Positions 1 through 10,331 of a stretch of 64,000 nt of DNA are shown in pieces. Position 1 is the stretch's first letter; the number at the start of each line of letters is the position of its first letter. The notes beneath the pieces were generated by a model. It saw only the letters and a list, made by a program, of their open reading frames with translations, had not been told where the DNA came from and did not search any database. The translations under genes were made by a program, and so were the position numbers. The stretch lies in assembly GCF_009829325.1 (NCBI RefSeq), contig NZ_VUOS01000017.1, positions 185,357 through 249,356 on the forward strand. The letters run 5' to 3'. This DNA comes from Nocardia sp. CY41 (GTDB taxonomy: Bacteria > Actinomycetota > Actinomycetes > Mycobacteriales > Mycobacteriaceae).

Positions 1-919
1 TGGTGTACCAGAAGAACGTATCCTCGACACCGATATCCGATTGCAGCGCAACGGCTTTGAGGTGTTCGAGCAGGACCCCGCCGTGGCCGTGCACAATGCC
101 CTTCGGCAGGCCGGTGGTGCCGGAGGAGAACACGATCCACAGCGGGTGGTCGAAATTCACCGATTCCGTGGTGATCACCGGCGGCGCCGACTCGGTACTG
201 GTCACCGCGTCCTCCCACGAGGTCGCGTCCGGCACCGCCAGCCCGAGCCGCGAGACCACGACCGTGCCCTTCAGTGTGTCCAGACCCGCGCGCAAGGCGG
301 CGATGTCGTCGCGCTTGTCGTGCGGCTTGCCGCCGAAGCGATAGCCGTCGGCGGTGACCAGGACGGTGGGTTCGAGCTGCCCGAGCCGGTCCAGCGCGGC
401 CTTGGGCGAGTAGTCCTGCCCGCAGGCACTCCAGATCGCGCCGATGCTCGCGGTGGCCAGGAACGCGACCACCGCCTCCGGGATGTTGGGCAGATATCCG
501 GCCACCCGGTCGCCGGGCCGCACACCCAGCGACCGTAGCGTCCGCGCGAAAGCGGCGGTGTGGTCGATCAATTCGGCCCAGGAGACCTCGCGAACCGGCG
601 CGTCCTCGCTGACCGCCTTGATCGCGGGCCGGTCGGTGCGCAGCTGCCGGATCACCTGGTCCACGTAGTTCAGCCGGGTACCGGGAAACCACTGTGCCCC
701 CGGCATCTCGGCGTTCGCCAGCACCTCGCCCGCGATCTCGCCGAGCTGGAAGTAGTCCCACAGCGCGTGCCAGAACCCGGCGAGATCCCGCACCGACCAC
801 TGCCACAGCTCGTGATAGTCGGCCGCGCGCACGCCGGTGCGGTCGGCGACGAAACGGGCGAAGTCGGTGATCCTCGCCTCGGCGATGTCTTGTTCGGTCG
901 GCACCCATTGCGGTTGCAT
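1..919 (-). CDS. Acetoacetyl-CoA synthetase, N-terminal part (cut by window edge)
   Basis: This is an adenylate-forming acyl-CoA synthetase that probably activates acetoacetate to acetoacetyl-CoA with ATP and CoA in the cytosol. It starts at ATG 919-917, after GGAGG, and reads 306 residues before the window ends; the family is about 650 residues long. The N-terminus (MQPQWVPTEQDIAEARI) and the following W-W-F pattern resemble AacS rather than general acetyl-CoA synthetase. The AMP-binding P-loop SSGTTGLPKG lies near residue 262 onwards, followed by HGHGG. It is the last gene of the leucine-type catabolic operon, 31 bp below citE. HMG-CoA cleavage in leucine breakdown releases acetoacetate, so the position fits the assignment. 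A general short-chain acyl-CoA ligase is the alternative. Confidence 0.85.
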   Translation of the reverse strand, partial: MQPQWVPTEQDIAEARITDFARFVADRTGVRAADYHELWQWSVRDLAGFWHALWDYFQLGEIAGEVLANAEMPGAQWFPGTRLNYVDQVIRQLRTDRPAIKAVSEDAPVREVSWAELIDHTAAFARTLRSLGVRPGDRVAGYLPNIPEAVVAFLATASIGAIWSACGQDYSPKAALDRLGQLEPTVLVTADGYRFGGKPHDKRDDIAALRAGLDTLKGTVVVSRLGLAVPDATSWEDAVTSTESAPPVITTESVNFDHPLWIVFSSGTTGLPKGIVHGHGGVLLEHLKAVALQSDIGVEDTFFWYT

Positions 920-950
920 CGCGGTCCTCCTGACTGTGGAAACTCGGTGC

Positions 951-1763
951 TCAGGCGCGGTCGGCGCGCCGCACGATCTGCTCGGCGTGCCGGAACACGG
1001 GGCCATCGACCATCCTGCCCTCGAAGGCGAAGACCCCGCGGTGCTTCGGCGCTTCTGCCAGCACCCGCCTGGCCCAGGTGAGCTCTTCCGCGGAGGGCGC
1101 GTAGGCGGCCCGCAGCACCGGCACCTGGCTCGGGTGGATCGCGACCTTGGCGTCGAAGCCGATCGCGACCGCGTCCTCGGCCTCCGCGCGCAGTCCGTCC
1201 AGATCGCGAATGTTCAGATACACCGAGTCCAGCGCGAACTTGCCGTACGCCTTGGCGGCCAGCAGCGTGGTGGAGCGCACGTGCACGGCCACGTCGCGGT
1301 AGTTGCCGTCGGCGTGCCTGCTCGCGGTGCCGCCGAGCCCGGCGATCAGATCCTCCGCGCCCCACATTGCGCCGATCGCGTTGCTCGCCGTCATCGCCTC
1401 GCCGACCGTGAGCGCGCCGAGCGGCGACTCGATCAGCGCGATCACCTCGTAGTCGTCCAGCGCCGTAACCTGTTCGGCGGACTCGCACTTCGGGAGCATG
1501 AGCCGCCGGTAGGCGGTGTCCGCGAGCGCCGCCAGATCGAGCGCGTGGTCCTGCGTGCCCGCCGCGTTGACCCGCACCACCGTGGTCTCGGGGTCCAGCG
1601 GGGTGGCGAGCAGCGCCTTGCGCGCCGCCGCCTTGTCGGGCGCGGCGACGCCGTCCTCGAGGTCGAGGATCACCACATCGGCCGCGGCCGCCGCCTTCGC
1701 GAAACGTTCCGGACGATCGGCCGGGCAGAACAACCACGCCGGGCCCGCCATCTGCCAGCTCAC
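951..1763 (-). CDS. citE: HpcH/HpaI-family CoA-ester lyase (CitE-like)
   Basis: This 270-residue Mg-dependent TIM-barrel lyase cleaves a beta-hydroxyacyl-CoA. The motifs LFCPADRPERF, DLEDGVAAPDKA, an IESPLGA segment and a late AIHPSQ are typical of CitE-like lyases. I chose GTG 1763-1761 because GGAGGT (1777-1772) sits 8 nt upstream. ATG 1751 (MAGPAWLF) is an alternative, and the upstream ATG at 1799 lacks such a site and adds residues unlike the family. In mycobacteria the equivalent gene follows the maoC-like gene of the accD1 block and has been linked to leucine and itaconate breakdown. The same role, HMG-CoA or citramalyl-CoA cleavage, is inferred here. The gene is separated from maoC by a 75-bp tandem repeat. 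Confidence 0.85.
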   Translation of the reverse strand: MSWQMAGPAWLFCPADRPERFAKAAAAADVVILDLEDGVAAPDKAAARKALLATPLDPETTVVRVNAAGTQDHALDLAALADTAYRRLMLPKCESAEQVTALDDYEVIALIESPLGALTVGEAMTASNAIGAMWGAEDLIAGLGGTASRHADGNYRDVAVHVRSTTLLAAKAYGKFALDSVYLNIRDLDGLRAEAEDAVAIGFDAKVAIHPSQVPVLRAAYAPSAEELTWARRVLAEAPKHRGVFAFEGRMVDGPVFRHAEQIVRRADRA

Positions 1764-1845
1764 GCGGCAGCACCTCCGGTATGCGGGCGGACCCGCCATC
1801 TCCAGACCCGACCGCTCACGTTGTGGACATGTGCGACGTCCCGCG

Positions 1846-2145
1846 TGGTGGCGCTGCGCTGCCGACTCCGGGCCGGGCCGCTGGTGGTGTGTCGGTTGCC
1901 GGTACGCGCGGGCGTGCGCGTGGTGCCGCTGCGCTGCCGACTTCGGGCCGGGCCGTTCATGCGGTGTCGGATGCCGGTATTCGCGGGCGTGTGTGTGGTG
2001 GCGCTGCGCTGCCGACTCCGCGCGGGGCTGCTCGTGGTGTGTCGGTTGTGGACATCCCCGGCGCTATTCGTGTCGGCGCTGCGCTGTCCGCGCCGGAACG
2101 GACGGTTCATGCCGCGTCCTGCGGAGCTTTGCGCACCAGCGTCTT
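1846..2145. repeat. Tandem repeat, exact 75-bp period, about 3.5-4 copies
   Basis: The near-identical 15-mer TGGTGGCGCTGCGCT recurs at 1846, 1921 (one change), 1996 and 2071 (one or two changes), exactly 75 bp apart. The first three units match over most of their length. The fourth decays and runs into the end of the MaoC gene. Together with unique flanks this fills the 343-bp gap between maoC and citE. The period is 25 codons, so no shift arises in any frame, and reading frames stay open on both strands. I see no protein family in those frames and treat the array as an intergenic minisatellite inside an operon. It could modulate transcription or mRNA folding between maoC and citE. Confidence 0.85.
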
Positions 2146-2588
2146 GCGCACAGCGGTCGCGATGACGTCGCCGTGCTGGTTGCGCCCGGTGTGCGCGAAG
2201 GTGACGATGCCCTCCCCCGGACGACTCTTCGACTCGCGCTTGTCGGTGACCACGGTCTCGGCGTACATCGTGTCGCCGTGGAACACCGGCTTGGGGAACG
2301 CGACCTCCGAGAAGCCGAGGTTCGCCACTATGGTGCCCTGGGTCAGCTGCGCCACCGACAGCCCGATCAAGGTGGACAGGGTGAACATCGAGTTCACCAG
2401 CCGCTGGTTGAACGGGGGCAACTGCTCGCTGAACGCCGCGTCCAGGTGCAGCGCCTGCGTGTTCATCGTCAGCGTGGTGAACAGGACGTTGTCCGCCTCG
2501 GTGATGGTGCGCCCGGGCCGGTGCTGGTAGATCACCTCGGTGTCGAACTCCTCGAACCACAGGCCGCGCTGCACGACCGTGCGGCGGG

Positions 2589-2592
<4 letters not shown>
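2107..2592 (-). CDS. MaoC-family (R)-specific enoyl-CoA hydratase/dehydratase
   Basis: This 161-residue hotdog-fold protein is of typical length for stand-alone MaoC-like hydratases. The N-terminal FEEFDTEVIYQHRPGRTITEADN segment (only a reading of positions 14-36) and the later VFHGDTMYAETVV match the family. The start is GTG 2592-2590, which overlaps the TGA of the upstream dehydrogenase as GTGA, so translation is coupled. The place between acyl-CoA dehydrogenase and CitE lyase suggests hydration of a methylglutaconyl-CoA or itaconyl-CoA type substrate, as shown for the syntenic mycobacterial gene. The substrate is an inference. The 3' end touches the 75-bp repeat array. Confidence 0.85.
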
Positions 2593-3745
<1,153 letters not shown>

Positions 3746-3749
<4 letters not shown>

Positions 3750-5797
3750 GCGGGGATTCCTTCTCGTTCGGTGTGATTCGTTTCGGCATGCGCGACGACG
3801 CGCGCCAGCACCTGGTCCAGGCGCACCTGGGCACCCGGCTCGACCAGTAGTTCGACGGTTCCGGCGACCGGCGCGGTGAGCGCGTGCTCCATCTTCATCG
3901 CCTCCACGACGACCACCGGATCTCCGGCGGCGACGACGGCGCCGGAAGCGACCGGCGCCGCGATCACCGAACCCGGCATGGGGGAGCGGATCTCGGCGTC
4001 GCCCACGTGTTCGTCACCGCCGCGCACGTTGGCCTCGGCCACTTCGCGCAGCGCCGCGATGCCGGACGGTCCCGCCACCCACAGCAGGCCGTCCTGTTCG
4101 GCGACCCGGTAGGTGCGGCGCAAACCGTCCAGGGTGAGCGTGAGCACGCCCGCGGACGGCGTGGACGCGGTGAACGACGCGCTCAGCGAACGACTTTCGC
4201 CCTCATCGACTCGTACCGCCCCGTTTCCTGGCGTGCCGGAGAGATAGACGTGCTCGACCCGCTCGCCGCCCGCGAGCCGGATGGGAGTGGGGGCGTCGGT
4301 CCCGATCCGCCAGCCGGACGGCACCTCCCAGGGATCGCGCGGCGCGGCCGGCCAGCGGCGCAACCAGTGCCATGCCGCCGCCGCGACGAACACGTCGTCG
4401 CCGACGGAAGCGGGCCGGAAGTCGGCGACCCGCCGATCCAGCAGGCCGGTGTCCAGCCGCCCTTCGGTCACGTCCGGGTCATCGAGCAGGACACGCAGGA
4501 ATTCGATATTGCTGGTGACGCCGAGCAGGACGGTGTCGGCCAGCGCGCGATCCAGTTTCGCCAGCGCGGCCGGGCGGTCGGCGGCATGGGCGATGACCTT
4601 CGACAGCATCGGGTCGTAGTCGCTGCCGACGCGCGTGCCGATCCGCAGGCCCGAATCGACCCGCACGCCGGGGCCCTCCGGCTCGTCGAGGTCGAGCACG
4701 GTGCCGCCGGTGGGCAGGAACCCGCGCCCGGGATCCTCCGCGTACACCCTGGCCTCGATCGCGTGCCCGACCATGCGGATGTCGTCCTGCGCCACCGCCA
4801 GCTTCTGCCCGGCCGCCACCCGGACCTGGCATTCCACCAGGTCGACGCCGGTGACCAGCTCGGTGACCGGATGCTCGACCTGTAGCCGGGTGTTCATCTC
4901 CATGAAGAAGAACTCGTCGGGACGGTCGGCGGAGACGATGAACTCCACGGTGCCCGCGCCCACGTAGTCCACGCTGCGCGCGGTGTTGCAGGCGGCGGCG
5001 CCGATCCTGGCCCTGGTGGCCGCGTCCAGCAGCGGCGAGGGCGCCTCCTCGATCACCTTCTGATGGCGGCGCTGCAGGCTGCATTCGCGTTCGCCCAGGT
5101 GCAGCACGTTGCCGAACTGGTCGGCGAGCACCTGCACCTCGATGTGCCGGGGCCGGGTGACGAAGCGTTCCAGGAACAGCGTGTCGTCACCGAACGCGGC
5201 GGCGGCCTCGCGCCGGGCGCTGCGCAGCGCCTCCGGCAGCCGGGCCGGATCGTCCACCCGGCGCATGCCCTTGCCCCCGCCGCCCGCGGACGGCTTGACC
5301 AGCACCGGGAAACCGACCTCGGCGGCCGCGGCGATCAGCTCGTCGTCGGTCAGGCCGGGCGTGGCGATGCCGGGCACCACCGGGACGCCGAACGCGGCCA
5401 CGGTGTTCTTCGCGGTGATCTTGTCGCCCATCACCTCGATGGCGCGGGCCGGCGGGCCCAGGAACACGATGCCCGCCTCGGCCAGCGCGGCGGCGAACGC
5501 GGCGTTCTCCGAGAGGAACCCGTAGCCGGGGTGCACCGCTTGCGCGCCGGCCCGCACGGCGGCGGCCACCACCCGGTCGATGGCGAGATAGCTCTCCCGG
5601 GCCGGAGCCGGGCCGAGGCGCACCGCCGTGTCGGCTTCGTGAACGTGGCGTGCGTCCGCGTCGGCGTCGCTGTAGACGGCCACCGAGCGAATTCCCAAGG
5701 CGCGCAGCGTACGGATCACCCGCACCGCGATCTCGCCGCGGTTGGCGACGAGCACGGTGTCGAATCCGACGGGAACGGATCTGTTCAGCATCGTCAT
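3746..5797 (-). CDS. accA1: Biotin-dependent carboxylase alpha subunit (biotin carboxylase + BCCP)
   Basis: This 683-residue protein carboxylates biotin with ATP and bicarbonate and carries the biotin. The order is: biotin carboxylase N-domain (ANRGEIAVRVIRT near 19), ATP-grasp (PSAGGGGKGMR near 165, then GERECSLQRRHQK and MNTRLQVEHPVTE), BC C-domain, a linker, and a C-terminal biotinyl domain with EAMKMEHA, in which K635 is the biotin attachment site. The start ATG 5797 shares one base with the stop of accD1 (TGATG). The same frame continues upstream through accD1, but that extension is a shadow. With AccD1, FadE, MaoC and CitE it most likely forms methylcrotonyl-CoA carboxylase, as in mycobacteria. 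Acetyl/propionyl-CoA carboxylase is less likely. Confidence 0.93.
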
Positions 5798-7395
5798 CAC
5801 ATCCGGAATACGCCGTAGGAAACGGGTTCGAGCGGGGCTTGCGCGCACACCGAGAGAGCCAGCCCCAGAACGGTTCTGGTGTCGACGGGATCGATCACGC
5901 CGTCGTCCCACAACCTGGCCGTCGAGTAGTACGGGTTGCCCTGACTTTCGTATTGCTCCCGGATCGGGGCCTTGAACGCCTCTTCGTCCTCGGCCGACCA
6001 CGGCTGCCCGTTGCTGTCGAGCTGGTCGCCGCGCACGGTCGCCAGCACCGACGCCGCCTGCTCGCCGCCCATCACCGAGATGCGTGCGTTCGGCCACATC
6101 CACAGGAAGCGCGGCGAATACGCGCGCCCGCACATCGAGTAGTTGCCCGCGCCGTAGGAGCCGCCGATGACGACGGTGAGCTTCGGCACGCGCGCGCAGG
6201 CCACCGCGGTCACCATCTTCGCGCCGTGCTTGGCGATGCCGCCCGCCTCGTAGTCGCGGCCGACCATGAAGCCGGTGATGTTCTGCAGGAACAGCAACGG
6301 GATGCTGCGTTTGTCGCACAGCTCGATGAAATGCGCGCCTTTCATGGCGGATTCGCTGAACAGAACGCCGTTGTTGGCGACGATGCCCACCGGATGTCCG
6401 TGGATGTGCGCGAATCCGGTGACCAAGGTCTTGCCGTATCCGGCCTTGAACTCGTGGAAGCCGCTCTCGCCCTCGGGGGTGCCGTCGACCAGGCGGTGGA
6501 TCACTTCGCGCACGTCGTAGGGGGTGCGCAGATCCACCGGCACCACGTCGTAGAGCTCGGATTCCGGCGCGGCGGGCGCGATGACGGGACGCACGTCCCA
6601 CGGGACCGGCGTGCGCGGTCCGAGGGTGGCCACGATGCGGCGCACGATGCGCAGCGCGTCCTGGTCGTCCTCGGCCAAGTGGTCGGTGACACCGGAGGTG
6701 CGCGAATGCAACTCGCCGCCGCCGAGTTCCTCGGCCGTGACCACCTCACCGGTCGCGGCCTTCACCAGCGGCGGGCCGCCGAGGAAGATGGTGCCCTGGT
6801 TGCGCACGATCACGGCCTCGTCGCTCATCGCGGGCACGTAGGCGCCACCGGCGGTGCACGAGCCGAGCACCGCGGCGATCTGCGGGATTCCCTTGGCGCT
6901 CATGGTCGCCTGGTTGTAGAAGATCCGCCCGAAGTGCTCCCGGTCGGGGAAAACCTCGTCCTGGCGCGGCAGGTACGCGCCGCCGGAGTCGACCAGATAC
7001 ACGCACGGCAGCTGGTTCTGCAACGCGATCTCCTGCGCGCGCAGATGCTTCTTCACCGTCATGGGGTAGTAGGTGCCGCCCTTGACCGTCGCGTCGTTGG
7101 CCACGATCACGCACTCCCGGCCGGACACCCGGCCGATCCCGGTGATGATCCCGGCGCCGGGGGACTCGTCGCCGTACATCCCGGTCGCGGCCAGCGGGGA
7201 GAGCTCGAGGAACGGGCTGCCCGGGTCCAGCAGTTGGTCCACGCGCTGCCGGGGCAGCAGCTTGCCGCGCGCGACGTGGCGGTCGCGCGCCTTCGCGGGC
7301 CCGCCCAGCGCCGCGGCGGCCAGCCGGGCGCGCAGGTCGTCGGCCAGCGCCGCGTGCGCGGCGCGGTTTCCGACGGCCTCTTCGGTAACGGTCAT
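5797..7395 (-). CDS. accD1: Acyl-CoA carboxylase carboxyltransferase (beta) subunit
   Basis: This 532-residue carboxyltransferase moves CO2 from biotin to an acyl-CoA, probably 3-methylcrotonyl-CoA. Both crotonase-like halves are present. The N-half has ARGKLLPRQRVDQLLDPGS, VANDATVKGGTYYPMTVKKH and YLVDSGGAYLPRQ. The C-half has GFMVGRDYEAGGIAKHGAKM, GGSYGAGNYSMCGRAY and MGGEQAASVLA. These are characteristic of MCC-beta-like enzymes. ATG 7395 is preceded by an in-frame GTG, but the family N-terminus favours the ATG. It is the first gene of the minus operon and faces a TetR gene across 93 bp containing two inverted repeats, so repression by that TetR is likely. Confidence 0.93.
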   Translation of the reverse strand: MTVTEEAVGNRAAHAALADDLRARLAAAALGGPAKARDRHVARGKLLPRQRVDQLLDPGSPFLELSPLAATGMYGDESPGAGIITGIGRVSGRECVIVANDATVKGGTYYPMTVKKHLRAQEIALQNQLPCVYLVDSGGAYLPRQDEVFPDREHFGRIFYNQATMSAKGIPQIAAVLGSCTAGGAYVPAMSDEAVIVRNQGTIFLGGPPLVKAATGEVVTAEELGGGELHSRTSGVTDHLAEDDQDALRIVRRIVATLGPRTPVPWDVRPVIAPAAPESELYDVVPVDLRTPYDVREVIHRLVDGTPEGESGFHEFKAGYGKTLVTGFAHIHGHPVGIVANNGVLFSESAMKGAHFIELCDKRSIPLLFLQNITGFMVGRDYEAGGIAKHGAKMVTAVACARVPKLTVVIGGSYGAGNYSMCGRAYSPRFLWMWPNARISVMGGEQAASVLATVRGDQLDSNGQPWSAEDEEAFKAPIREQYESQGNPYYSTARLWDDGVIDPVDTRTVLGLALSVCAQAPLEPVSYGVFRM

Positions 7396-7411
7396 CACGC
7401 CATCCTGTCGT

Positions 7412-7433
7412 CCAGTTAGTCGACGATAACTGG
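7412..7433. promoter_or_regulatory. Inverted-repeat operator box 1
   Basis: CCAGTTA-N8-TAACTGG is a perfect 7-bp inverted repeat in the divergent accD1/TetR gap. Its arm and spacer layout matches box 2 at 7440-7457, and both start the spacer with GTC. It lies 17 bp before the accD1 start codon, where a bound repressor would block transcription. Confidence 0.75.
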
Positions 7434-7439
7434 AATTCA

Positions 7440-7457
7440 GGTTAGTCTTGATTAACC
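7440..7457. promoter_or_regulatory. Inverted-repeat operator box 2
   Basis: GGTTA-N8-TAACC is a perfect 5-bp inverted repeat with the same 8-nt spacer as box 1. The two centres are 26 bp apart. Shared features (GTTAGTC left side, TTAAC or TAAC right side) suggest one TetR-family protein binds both. It does not match the IdeR iron box, whose spacing differs. Confidence 0.65.
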
Positions 7458-7488
7458 GAACTGTCCAGGTCGGCGGAAAGGAACGCGT

Positions 7489-8082
7489 GTGACCAGTGCC
7501 GAATCCGTCGCGCCTACTCGTCGCGAGCAACTGAAGGCGCAACGCCGGACACAACTGCTGGAGGCCGGAGCGCGGTTGATCGCCGACCGCGGCTTCCTCG
7601 GCATGCGCCTGGACGACCTGGGCGCCGCCGTCGGGATCAGCGGCCCCGCGGTCTACCGGCACTTCCCGAACAAAGAGGCGCTGCTGGTCGAGCTGCTGGT
7701 CGGGGTGAGCCAGCGCCTGCTCGACGGCGGCAAGGCGGTGGTGGCGGGCGCGAACTCCGCCGAACAGGCGCTGGCCGGGCTGGTCGATCACCACTTGGAC
7801 TTCGCGCTGGGCGAACCGGAGCTGATCCGCATCCAGGACCGCGATCTGGACAACGTGCCCGCCGCCGCCCGTCGTGAGATCCGCCGCACCCAGCGCCGGT
7901 ACGTGGAGATCTGGGTGGGCGTGCTGCGCGAGCTGCATCCGGAGCTACCCGAGGAGACGGCGCGGGTGCAGGCCCACGCCGTCTTCGGGCTGATCAACTC
8001 CACCCCGCACAGCGCGAGCGAGGCGACCGCCGCACGGGCCCGGCCGGTGCTGCGCGGGATGGCGCTGACCGCGCTGGGTTGA
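7489..8082 (+). CDS. TetR/AcrR-family regulator of the leucine-type operon
   Basis: This 197-residue protein has an N-terminal TetR helix-turn-helix: QLLEAGARLIADRGF is followed by MRLDDLGAAVGISGPAVYRH and FPNKEALLVEL, about residues 22-67. The C-terminal ligand domain is of normal length. The start is GTG 7489 with AAAGGAA upstream. It is divergent from accD1, and the gap holds two like inverted repeats, so it probably represses the operon and itself until a CoA-ester or acid intermediate binds. The mycobacterial acc block also has a TetR nearby. The gene ends 8 bp from the convergent dehydrogenase stop. Confidence 0.9.
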   Translation: MTSAESVAPTRREQLKAQRRTQLLEAGARLIADRGFLGMRLDDLGAAVGISGPAVYRHFPNKEALLVELLVGVSQRLLDGGKAVVAGANSAEQALAGLVDHHLDFALGEPELIRIQDRDLDNVPAAARREIRRTQRRYVEIWVGVLRELHPELPEETARVQAHAVFGLINSTPHSASEATAARARPVLRGMALTALG

Positions 8083-8090
8083 GCGCCCCC

Positions 8091-8837
8091 TCATCGAGCG
8101 CTCCACCCGCCGTCCATCGTGTAGGCCGCGCCGGTCACCATGCCCGCCTCCGGCGACACGAGCCAGCTCACCAGCGACGCCACCTCCTCCGGCTCGACGA
8201 GGCGCTTGATCGCGCTCTCGGTGAGCAGGATCTTCTCCACCACCTCCTGCTCGGGCACGCCGTGTGCCTTGGCCTGGTCGGCGATCTGCTTGTCCACCAG
8301 CGCTGTCCGCACATAGCCCGGGTTGACGCAATTGCTCGTCACGCCGTGCGGACCGCCCTCCAGGGCGGTGACCTTCGACAAGCCTTCCAGCCCGTGTTTG
8401 GCCGTCACATAGGCGACCTTGTATTCGGAGGCCCGCAGGCCGTGCACCGACGAGATGTTGACGATCCGTCCCCAGCCCTGCCGGTACATGTGCGGCAGCG
8501 CCGCGCGCACCAGCAGGAACGGCGCCTCGACCATCAGCGTGAGCAGGTCGCGGAAGCGCTGCGGCGCGAACTCCTGGATCGGGCTGACGTGCTGCACCCC
8601 GGCGTTGTTCACCAGGATGTCGACGTCGAGCGCCAGGTCTTCCAGCGCCGCGACGTCGAGCAGATCCACCGCCCACGCCCTGCCGCCCAGTTCCCCCGCC
8701 ACGGTCTTCGCGCCTGCCTCGTCGACGTCCGCGACCGTGACCGTCGCGCCGCGCGCCGCGAGGGCGCGAGCGCACGCCGCGCCGATGCCGCTCGCGCCGC
8801 CGGTGACCAGGGCGCTGCGCCCAGCCAGAGCACTCAT
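8091..8837 (-). CDS. 3-hydroxybutyrate dehydrogenase (SDR family)
   Basis: This 248-residue classical short-chain dehydrogenase interconverts D-3-hydroxybutyrate and acetoacetate with NAD. The cofactor motif TGGASGIGAA spans residues 12-21, NNAG lies near 77, the catalytic Ser is S130 (NISSVHG), and Y143-x3-K147 (YVTAKHG) completes the site. NCVNPGYVRTALVDKQI and the QI-Q-A-H-G segment after it are typical of BdhA. The start ATG 8837 overlaps the transporter stop as ATGA. Coupling with an MHS transporter and proximity to acetoacetyl-CoA synthetase support ketone-body use. Confidence 0.88.
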   Translation of the reverse strand: MSALAGRSALVTGGASGIGAACARALAARGATVTVADVDEAGAKTVAGELGGRAWAVDLLDVAALEDLALDVDILVNNAGVQHVSPIQEFAPQRFRDLLTLMVEAPFLLVRAALPHMYRQGWGRIVNISSVHGLRASEYKVAYVTAKHGLEGLSKVTALEGGPHGVTSNCVNPGYVRTALVDKQIADQAKAHGVPEQEVVEKILLTESAIKRLVEPEEVASLVSWLVSPEAGMVTGAAYTMDGGWSAR

Positions 8838-10219
8838 CGCACGGTCACTTCGGCCCGCGCGCCGAGCGTCGCGGCGTCGGCGTGATCGATGCTCTCCAAG
8901 GTCAGCCCCTTCGTCTCTCGGGCGACGAGCACGGCGATCGCGCTCACCGCCGCGGCGCCCGCCAGGTACCAGGCGATCGGCACCGCGGAGTGGTAGGTGT
9001 TCAGCAGCCGGACGGCGATGATCGGCGCGAGCGAACCGGCCACGATCGAGGTCACCTGATAGCCCAGCGACACACCGGAGTAGCGCATCCGGGTGGGGAA
9101 CATCTCGGCCATGATCGCGGGCTGTCCGGCGTACATGAAGGCGTGGAAGATCAAGCCGATGACGATGGCGGACATGATGACCACGTTGTGCCCGCTGTCC
9201 ATCATCGGGAAGGCGAAGAAGCCCCAGGTGCCCGCGGTGAGCGCGCCGATCAGGTAGACCGGCCGCCTGCCGAAGCGGTCGGACAGGCTGCCCACCAGCG
9301 GGATGGTCACGAAGTGCACCGCGTGCGCGGCGAGCAGCCACCACAGGATCACCGCGGTGTCGGCGTGCACCTGTGTCTTCAGGTAGGTGATGGTGAACGT
9401 GACCACCAGGTAGTACATGACGTTCTCGCCGAAACGCAGCCCCATCGCGGTGAGCACGCCGCGCGGGTAGCGGCGCAGCACCTCGACCACGCTCAGCGAG
9501 GTCGCCTCGAGCTGCTCGGCTTCCTTCTGCGCCGCGACGAAGATGGGCGCGTCGGTGATCTTGGTGCGGATGTAGTAGCCGATCAGCACCACGACCGCCG
9601 ACAGCCAGAACGCGACCCGCCAGCCCCAGCCGAGGAACGCCTCGTCCGACAGCGTGGAGGTGAGTACGAGCAGCACCACCGTCGCCAGCAGATTGCCCGC
9701 GGGCACGCCCGCCTGCGGCCAGCTCGCCCAGAAGCCGCGGCTGCGGCTCGGGCTGTGCTCGGCGACCAGCAGCACCGCGCCGCCCCACTCCCCGCCGACC
9801 GCGAAACCCTGGATGAAGCGCAGCGTCACCAGCAGCGCGGGCGCCCAGTAGCCGATCTGCCCGAAGGTGGGCAGGCAGCCCATCAGGAACGTCGCGCTGC
9901 CCACCAGCACCAGACTGAACTGCAGCAGCTTCTTGCGGCCGTACTTGTCACCGAAGTGCCCGAAGACCACGCCGCCGAGCGGGCGCGCCGCGAACCCGAC
10001 CGCGTAGGTGATGAACGCGGCGAGGATGGCGTCCAGGTCGCTGGTGCCCTTGGCGAAGAACACCTTGCTGAACACCAGCGTGGCGGCGGTGCCGTAGAGG
10101 AAGAACTCGTACCACTCCACGACGGTGCCCGCCATCGACGCGGCCACCACGCGGCGCAGGCCGCTGGTCGTCCCGCCGGAATCCGCCGCCGCTGTCGTCG
10201 CGGCGCTGTGCTCCCTCAT
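8834..10219 (-). CDS. MFS transporter, metabolite:H+ symporter (MHS/ShiA-like) type
   Basis: This 461-residue inner-membrane protein has about 12 hydrophobic segments. The MHS signature is clear: GTVVEWYEFFLYGTAA near residue 33, RPLGGVVFGHFGDKYGRKK between helices 2 and 3, FIQGFAVGGEWGG, and a second loop GSLSDRFGRRP. It imports a small organic acid with protons; 3-hydroxybutyrate is the best guess because the next gene, overlapped by 4 bp, is its dehydrogenase. ATG 10219 has GGAGAAG a few bases upstream. A divergent LysR gene starts 140 bp away. Shikimate or alpha-ketoglutarate transport cannot be excluded from sequence. Confidence 0.87.
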   Translation of the reverse strand: MREHSAATTAAADSGGTTSGLRRVVAASMAGTVVEWYEFFLYGTAATLVFSKVFFAKGTSDLDAILAAFITYAVGFAARPLGGVVFGHFGDKYGRKKLLQFSLVLVGSATFLMGCLPTFGQIGYWAPALLVTLRFIQGFAVGGEWGGAVLLVAEHSPSRSRGFWASWPQAGVPAGNLLATVVLLVLTSTLSDEAFLGWGWRVAFWLSAVVVLIGYYIRTKITDAPIFVAAQKEAEQLEATSLSVVEVLRRYPRGVLTAMGLRFGENVMYYLVVTFTITYLKTQVHADTAVILWWLLAAHAVHFVTIPLVGSLSDRFGRRPVYLIGALTAGTWGFFAFPMMDSGHNVVIMSAIVIGLIFHAFMYAGQPAIMAEMFPTRMRYSGVSLGYQVTSIVAGSLAPIIAVRLLNTYHSAVPIAWYLAGAAAVSAIAVLVARETKGLTLESIDHADAATLGARAEVTVR

Positions 10220-10331
10220 CGCACTTCTCCTTCGTGCCGGCGGCCACACTTCGATCTCGATGTGACGGCCCCCACATTGCTCGGCTGCACCGAGTATTAG
10301 TGCAGACGATTTGCGCCGCAATGACCATTAA

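Noticed and set aside
1760..2560. Open minus-strand frame through the 75-bp repeat array that could code a 25-residue repeat protein
   Set aside because: It runs out of frame through the maoC gene, has no start context, and is open only because the period is a multiple of three in GC-rich DNA.
7440..7457. Possible IdeR/DtxR iron box
   Set aside because: The arms resemble TTAGGTTAG, but the spacing differs and the flanks do not match. The 8-nt spacer equals that of box 1, so a TetR site fits better.
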